A stretch of DNA of 16,623 bases from Candidatus Fermentibacterota bacterium (GTDB lineage: Bacteria > Fermentibacterota > Fermentibacteria > Fermentibacterales > JCC-6): NCBI GenBank assembly GCA_030607835.1, contig JAUWJE010000008.1:1-16623 (forward strand). The letters are read 5' to 3'. The notes below the pieces were generated by a model. That model made no database searches, was not told the DNA's origin, and saw only the letters and a program-made list of their open reading frames with translations. Made by a program: the position numbers and the translations under genes. Shown piece by piece: positions 14,312-16,623 of this stretch. The number at the start of each line of letters is the position of its first letter. The stretch's first letter is position 1.

Positions 14312-14319
14312 CCTCTAAT

Positions 14320-14763
14320 TTACAACCAGGGTCTGACAGACAGTCTGTAATCCATCATCTCATCAGGCGAGAAAAACAGTTCTATTTCTCTCTGTGCGGA
14401 TTCCATTGAATCGGATGCGTGGATCATGTTATGTCCTGGTGAAGTTGCGTAGTCTCCTCTTATTGTTCCAGGAGCTGCCTCAGCGGGATTTGTTACTCCA
14501 ACCATTGATCTGACAATGGTTACAGCAGCGAGTGATTCCAGGACGATAATCACCGAGGGGCCACTGGTAATAAATGAAATCAGATCTTCATAGAACGGTT
14601 CTCCCAGATGCTGCCTGTAATGATGAGCTGCAGTTTCCGGAGAGATCCTGCAGAGTTTCATTGCAGTGATTTTCAAACCTCTTCGTTCAAATCGCGAAAT
14701 CAGATCGCCGATGAGTTCCCTTTGAACAGCGTTTGGCTTCAGAATAACAAGGGTCTGTTCCAT
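14320..14763 (-). CDS. ndk: Nucleoside diphosphate kinase
   Basis: Ndk moves the gamma phosphate between nucleoside triphosphates and diphosphates through a phosphohistidine, balancing NTP and dNTP pools in the cytoplasm. The 147 residues cover the usual length and include TLVILKPNAVQ at the N-terminus (Lys9; the common KPD is KPN here), GVTNPAEAAPGTIRGDYA, and the active site HNMIHASDS with catalytic His115. ATG 14763 is preferred over ATG 14769 because GAAAGG lies 6 bases before the former and directly abuts the latter, and the protein then begins MEQTLVILKP as in homologues. It is convergent with the interrupted barrel gene and divergent from the second barrel gene. Confidence 0.95.
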   Translation of the reverse strand: MEQTLVILKPNAVQRELIGDLISRFERRGLKITAMKLCRISPETAAHHYRQHLGEPFYEDLISFITSGPSVIIVLESLAAVTIVRSMVGVTNPAEAAPGTIRGDYATSPGHNMIHASDSMESAQREIELFFSPDEMMDYRLSVRPWL

Positions 14764-14897
14764 AGACATCCTTTCAGGTTAATCTGGAAAATACATATAT
14801 ACCTGTGCCCGGTGCAACATTGATTCTCGGTCTATCCAGTGGTATCTTCCATTTGATTTCAATTCATCAGATATTCAAAATATGAAGGGATTATTCA

Positions 14898-16025
14898 ATG
14901 GGATTACATATTTCTCCAGTATCTGTTCGAACGGGTGCTGATTCGATAATCAGCATAGTTCTCCTGCAGCTGTTCATAGTGATCTGTTTCGCGGGAAGCA
15001 GTGAGGGATATGGATATCATGATGCTCTGAATATGGGCAACAGCATTGATGTTATCAGTATCAGATCGGCAGCCATGGTTGGCATCAGAGTCTTTGGCTC
15101 AGATGGACCTGCCGCTCTGTTTATAAATCCAGCTTCTCTTCATAGCATTGGCCGATTTGAAGGATCACTTTCCACATCTTCAATTGCGTGGACAGAGGAA
15201 ATTATTGACAGCACCAGCGTAATACAGCGGTCAGATAAGAGTCTGGGTTCGCTATCCGCAGCGGTTGCGTTTCGTGCCGGATCAGATATTGTCCTTTCCG
15301 GTGGTCTTGCAAAGGTATCTGACCACCAGTACTCAGGTACACACTTGATGCCCGATGATCCTGCTTATCCGGATATTGCGATAATTGAGATTCTTGATGC
15401 TTCGGGTGGTCTATGGGAAGCTCTGGGTGGTCTGTCATGGAGTCTGAAAGACAATCTTGTCATGGGCCTGTCAACCGGAATGAGATTTGGTAAAATCGAA
15501 TATAGATACACATATGATCTTTACCGCACTCCCGAAACAGATTCAATATCCAACTGGAGCTGGGAAACCAGTGATATCTGTTACCATGCCGGCATTCTTT
15601 TTGGAGACGAAGGTACGGGAATCGGAGCATCCTTTACATCGGGATCTGATCATTACCTGTCTCGCGTTTCTCTGGCGGGAAGAGCGAGGGCCGAACATAT
15701 AGGCAATATAAGAATGGGTTTTGAGGGAGAAGTTATCAGTATATTTGATGATAATTATTTCAACGGCAAACTGTTCCTGGAAGCACCCATCCGAGCTGAC
15801 CTTAACCTGTTCACCGGAATTGGTTTCTACGAGGGTGAAAATATGAACCGCGTAGGAACCGCATTCTCTGTGGGTGGGAATTACACTCTCGACAGGATTC
15901 TATTCGAATGTGCTCTGTTTCACAGTGGAAGATCCCGGAGAAGTACATCCTTCCCGAATGAGTACTCTGATTCCGTTGATGATTCCTGGACACAATTCTG
16001 TTTAGGCCTGAGTTACAGACTCTAG
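14898..16025 (+). CDS. Outer-membrane beta-barrel-like protein, intact paralogue of 13223-14311
   Basis: This 375-residue protein starts at ATG 14898 after AAGGGA with a 7-base gap. A long n-region precedes a hydrophobic segment (about residues 17-32), and cleavage is likely near SSEG before YGYHDA. SAAMVGIRVFGSDGPAALFINPASL matches the NPA-type opening of PorV/FadL-like barrels, and the rest alternates short strands and turns, ending in FCLGLSYRL, an aromatic-rich terminal strand suited to barrel assembly. It shares the paralogue's plan, including the Cys-His motif (ICYHAG) and the LSTGMRFG strand. Unlike that copy, it is uninterrupted and ends in tandem stops (TAG TAA, 16023-16028). The leaders of both genes contain GGGATTATT before the start. 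The PAS gene begins about 30 bases later and may be cotranscribed. Function unknown. Confidence 0.75.
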   Translation: MGLHISPVSVRTGADSIISIVLLQLFIVICFAGSSEGYGYHDALNMGNSIDVISIRSAAMVGIRVFGSDGPAALFINPASLHSIGRFEGSLSTSSIAWTEEIIDSTSVIQRSDKSLGSLSAAVAFRAGSDIVLSGGLAKVSDHQYSGTHLMPDDPAYPDIAIIEILDASGGLWEALGGLSWSLKDNLVMGLSTGMRFGKIEYRYTYDLYRTPETDSISNWSWETSDICYHAGILFGDEGTGIGASFTSGSDHYLSRVSLAGRARAEHIGNIRMGFEGEVISIFDDNYFNGKLFLEAPIRADLNLFTGIGFYEGENMNRVGTAFSVGGNYTLDRILFECALFHSGRSRRSTSFPNEYSDSVDDSWTQFCLGLSYRL

Positions 16026-16055
16026 TAAGATATCTGAAGTGTGGTGACCGGAAGA

Positions 16056-16520
16056 ATGAATAACGGATCGAAATACTCCCGCTCTTCCGGTGGGTGGGTA
16101 AGAATTACCTGGGCACCGGATTCAGGAATTGTACTTGTATCCGGAGATAGTGCCGGAATACTTGGAGTTTCAGCCAGGAGACTGATTAATTCCCCTGACC
16201 CATTGACTCTATTGCCTGCTGAATTGGCGGGTATTCTCTCCAATGGATTACCTGAAGCGCCTGTTCAGGTATCCATTTCACCCCTCACAGGAACTGTATG
16301 TACTGTAAATGACTACGCTGAAATATTACTTTTCGATACACCGGATCTTCAGGATGGTGGCAATATCATGCTTGATGAACTTGGGGCAGGTGTAGTTGTT
16401 ACTGACAGGACCGGGAATATTGTTCTCTGGAACAAAGCTATGACAAGCATCTTCAGGGTTCCCAAACAGCATGTTATGGGAAAGCAGCTACAGGATGTTC
16501 TGCCCTCTCCAGTCCTCTAA
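16056..16520 (+). CDS. PAS-domain sensor protein, N-terminal part, cut by an in-frame TAA
   Basis: The start is uncertain: ATG 16056 follows GGAAG closely, and GTG 16041 or 16044 are in-frame alternatives. The first about 105 residues (VRITWAPDSGIVLVSGD, AEILLFDT) look like a divergent sensory domain. From about residue 110 a PAS domain is clear: LDELGAGVVVTDRTGNIVLW, NKAMTSIFRV, MGKQLQDVLP. PAS domains bind small ligands or cofactors in histidine kinases, cyclases and regulators; the output domain lies beyond the stop or the window. There is no signal peptide or membrane span, so a cytoplasmic sensor is likely. TAA 16518-16520 interrupts the PAS fold, and the same frame then continues to the window edge. 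Confidence 0.7.
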   Translation: MNNGSKYSRSSGGWVRITWAPDSGIVLVSGDSAGILGVSARRLINSPDPLTLLPAELAGILSNGLPEAPVQVSISPLTGTVCTVNDYAEILLFDTPDLQDGGNIMLDELGAGVVVTDRTGNIVLWNKAMTSIFRVPKQHVMGKQLQDVLPSPVL

Positions 16521-16623
16521 TCAAGGGATAACGTTATTAAGATGGTTCTTGATGGAAAGAAGATAAGAGTTTTTAGTCATCTTGACGATCAGAGGAGCGT
16601 TGACCGCACTTTCTCCCTAGGTG
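16521..16623 (+). pseudogene. Same-frame continuation of the PAS protein after TAA, to window edge
   Basis: Thirty-four codons follow TAA 16518-16520 without another stop: SRDNVIKMVLDGKKIRVFSH, then LDDQRSVDRTFSLG. This reads as the last strands of the PAS domain (I-x-M-V-L-D-G-K-x-x-x-F, RTFSLG), the segment that normally follows the VLP turn. It is cut by the window end, so the output domain cannot be seen. Confidence 0.55.

Noticed and set aside
7548..16520. Genetic code change in which one stop codon is read as an amino acid
   Set aside because: All three stop codons are affected, and TGA, TAA and TAG each also end intact genes at the expected positions in this window.

Overview
The window reads as chromosome of an anaerobic Gram-negative bacterium. 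The evidence is a ferredoxin-dependent 2-oxoacid oxidoreductase operon, two signal-peptide-bearing outer-membrane beta-barrel-like proteins, two beta-propeller lipoproteins with a GxGPGEF motif, and densely packed genes with strong Shine-Dalgarno (SD) sites. The propeller and barrel types fit the FCB superphylum and allied uncultivated phyla (for example Fermentibacterota-like lineages). That placement is inference; no rRNA, tRNA, CRISPR array or insertion sequence was seen.

Layout. 1-1206 (minus): a HIT-family hydrolase followed by a propeller lipoprotein that runs off the left edge. 1207-1660: a 454-base gap with a possible degraded permease remnant. 1661-4001 (plus): a second propeller lipoprotein, a small secreted protein, and a 3-methyladenine DNA glycosylase that seems to start at CTG. 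4006-6628 (minus): a tightly coupled trio of a Gfo/Idh/MocA oxidoreductase, an ABC-type ATPase that has lost every catalytic motif, and a six-helix membrane partner. 6738-10191 (plus): clpB, then a membrane protein with a soluble C-terminal domain. 10358-13103 (plus): a VOR/KOR-type operon (ferredoxin, alpha, fused beta-gamma) closed by a strong hairpin. 13223-14311 and 14898-16025 (plus): two paralogous barrel proteins, with ndk on the minus strand between them. 16056-16623 (plus): a PAS-domain sensor that runs off the right edge.

The most striking feature is that four plus-strand genes are each cut by a single in-frame stop, with clearly homologous or coding-like sequence continuing in the same frame: clpB (TGA, 7548), the membrane protein (TAA, 10060), the first barrel protein (TAG, 13985) and the PAS protein (TAA, 16518). 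All three stop codons are involved, and TGA, TAA and TAG also end intact genes nearby, so simple code reassignment is unlikely. Consensus error, recent gene decay or genuine readthrough remain open. The second main find is the inactive ABC-type ATPase and its membrane partner.
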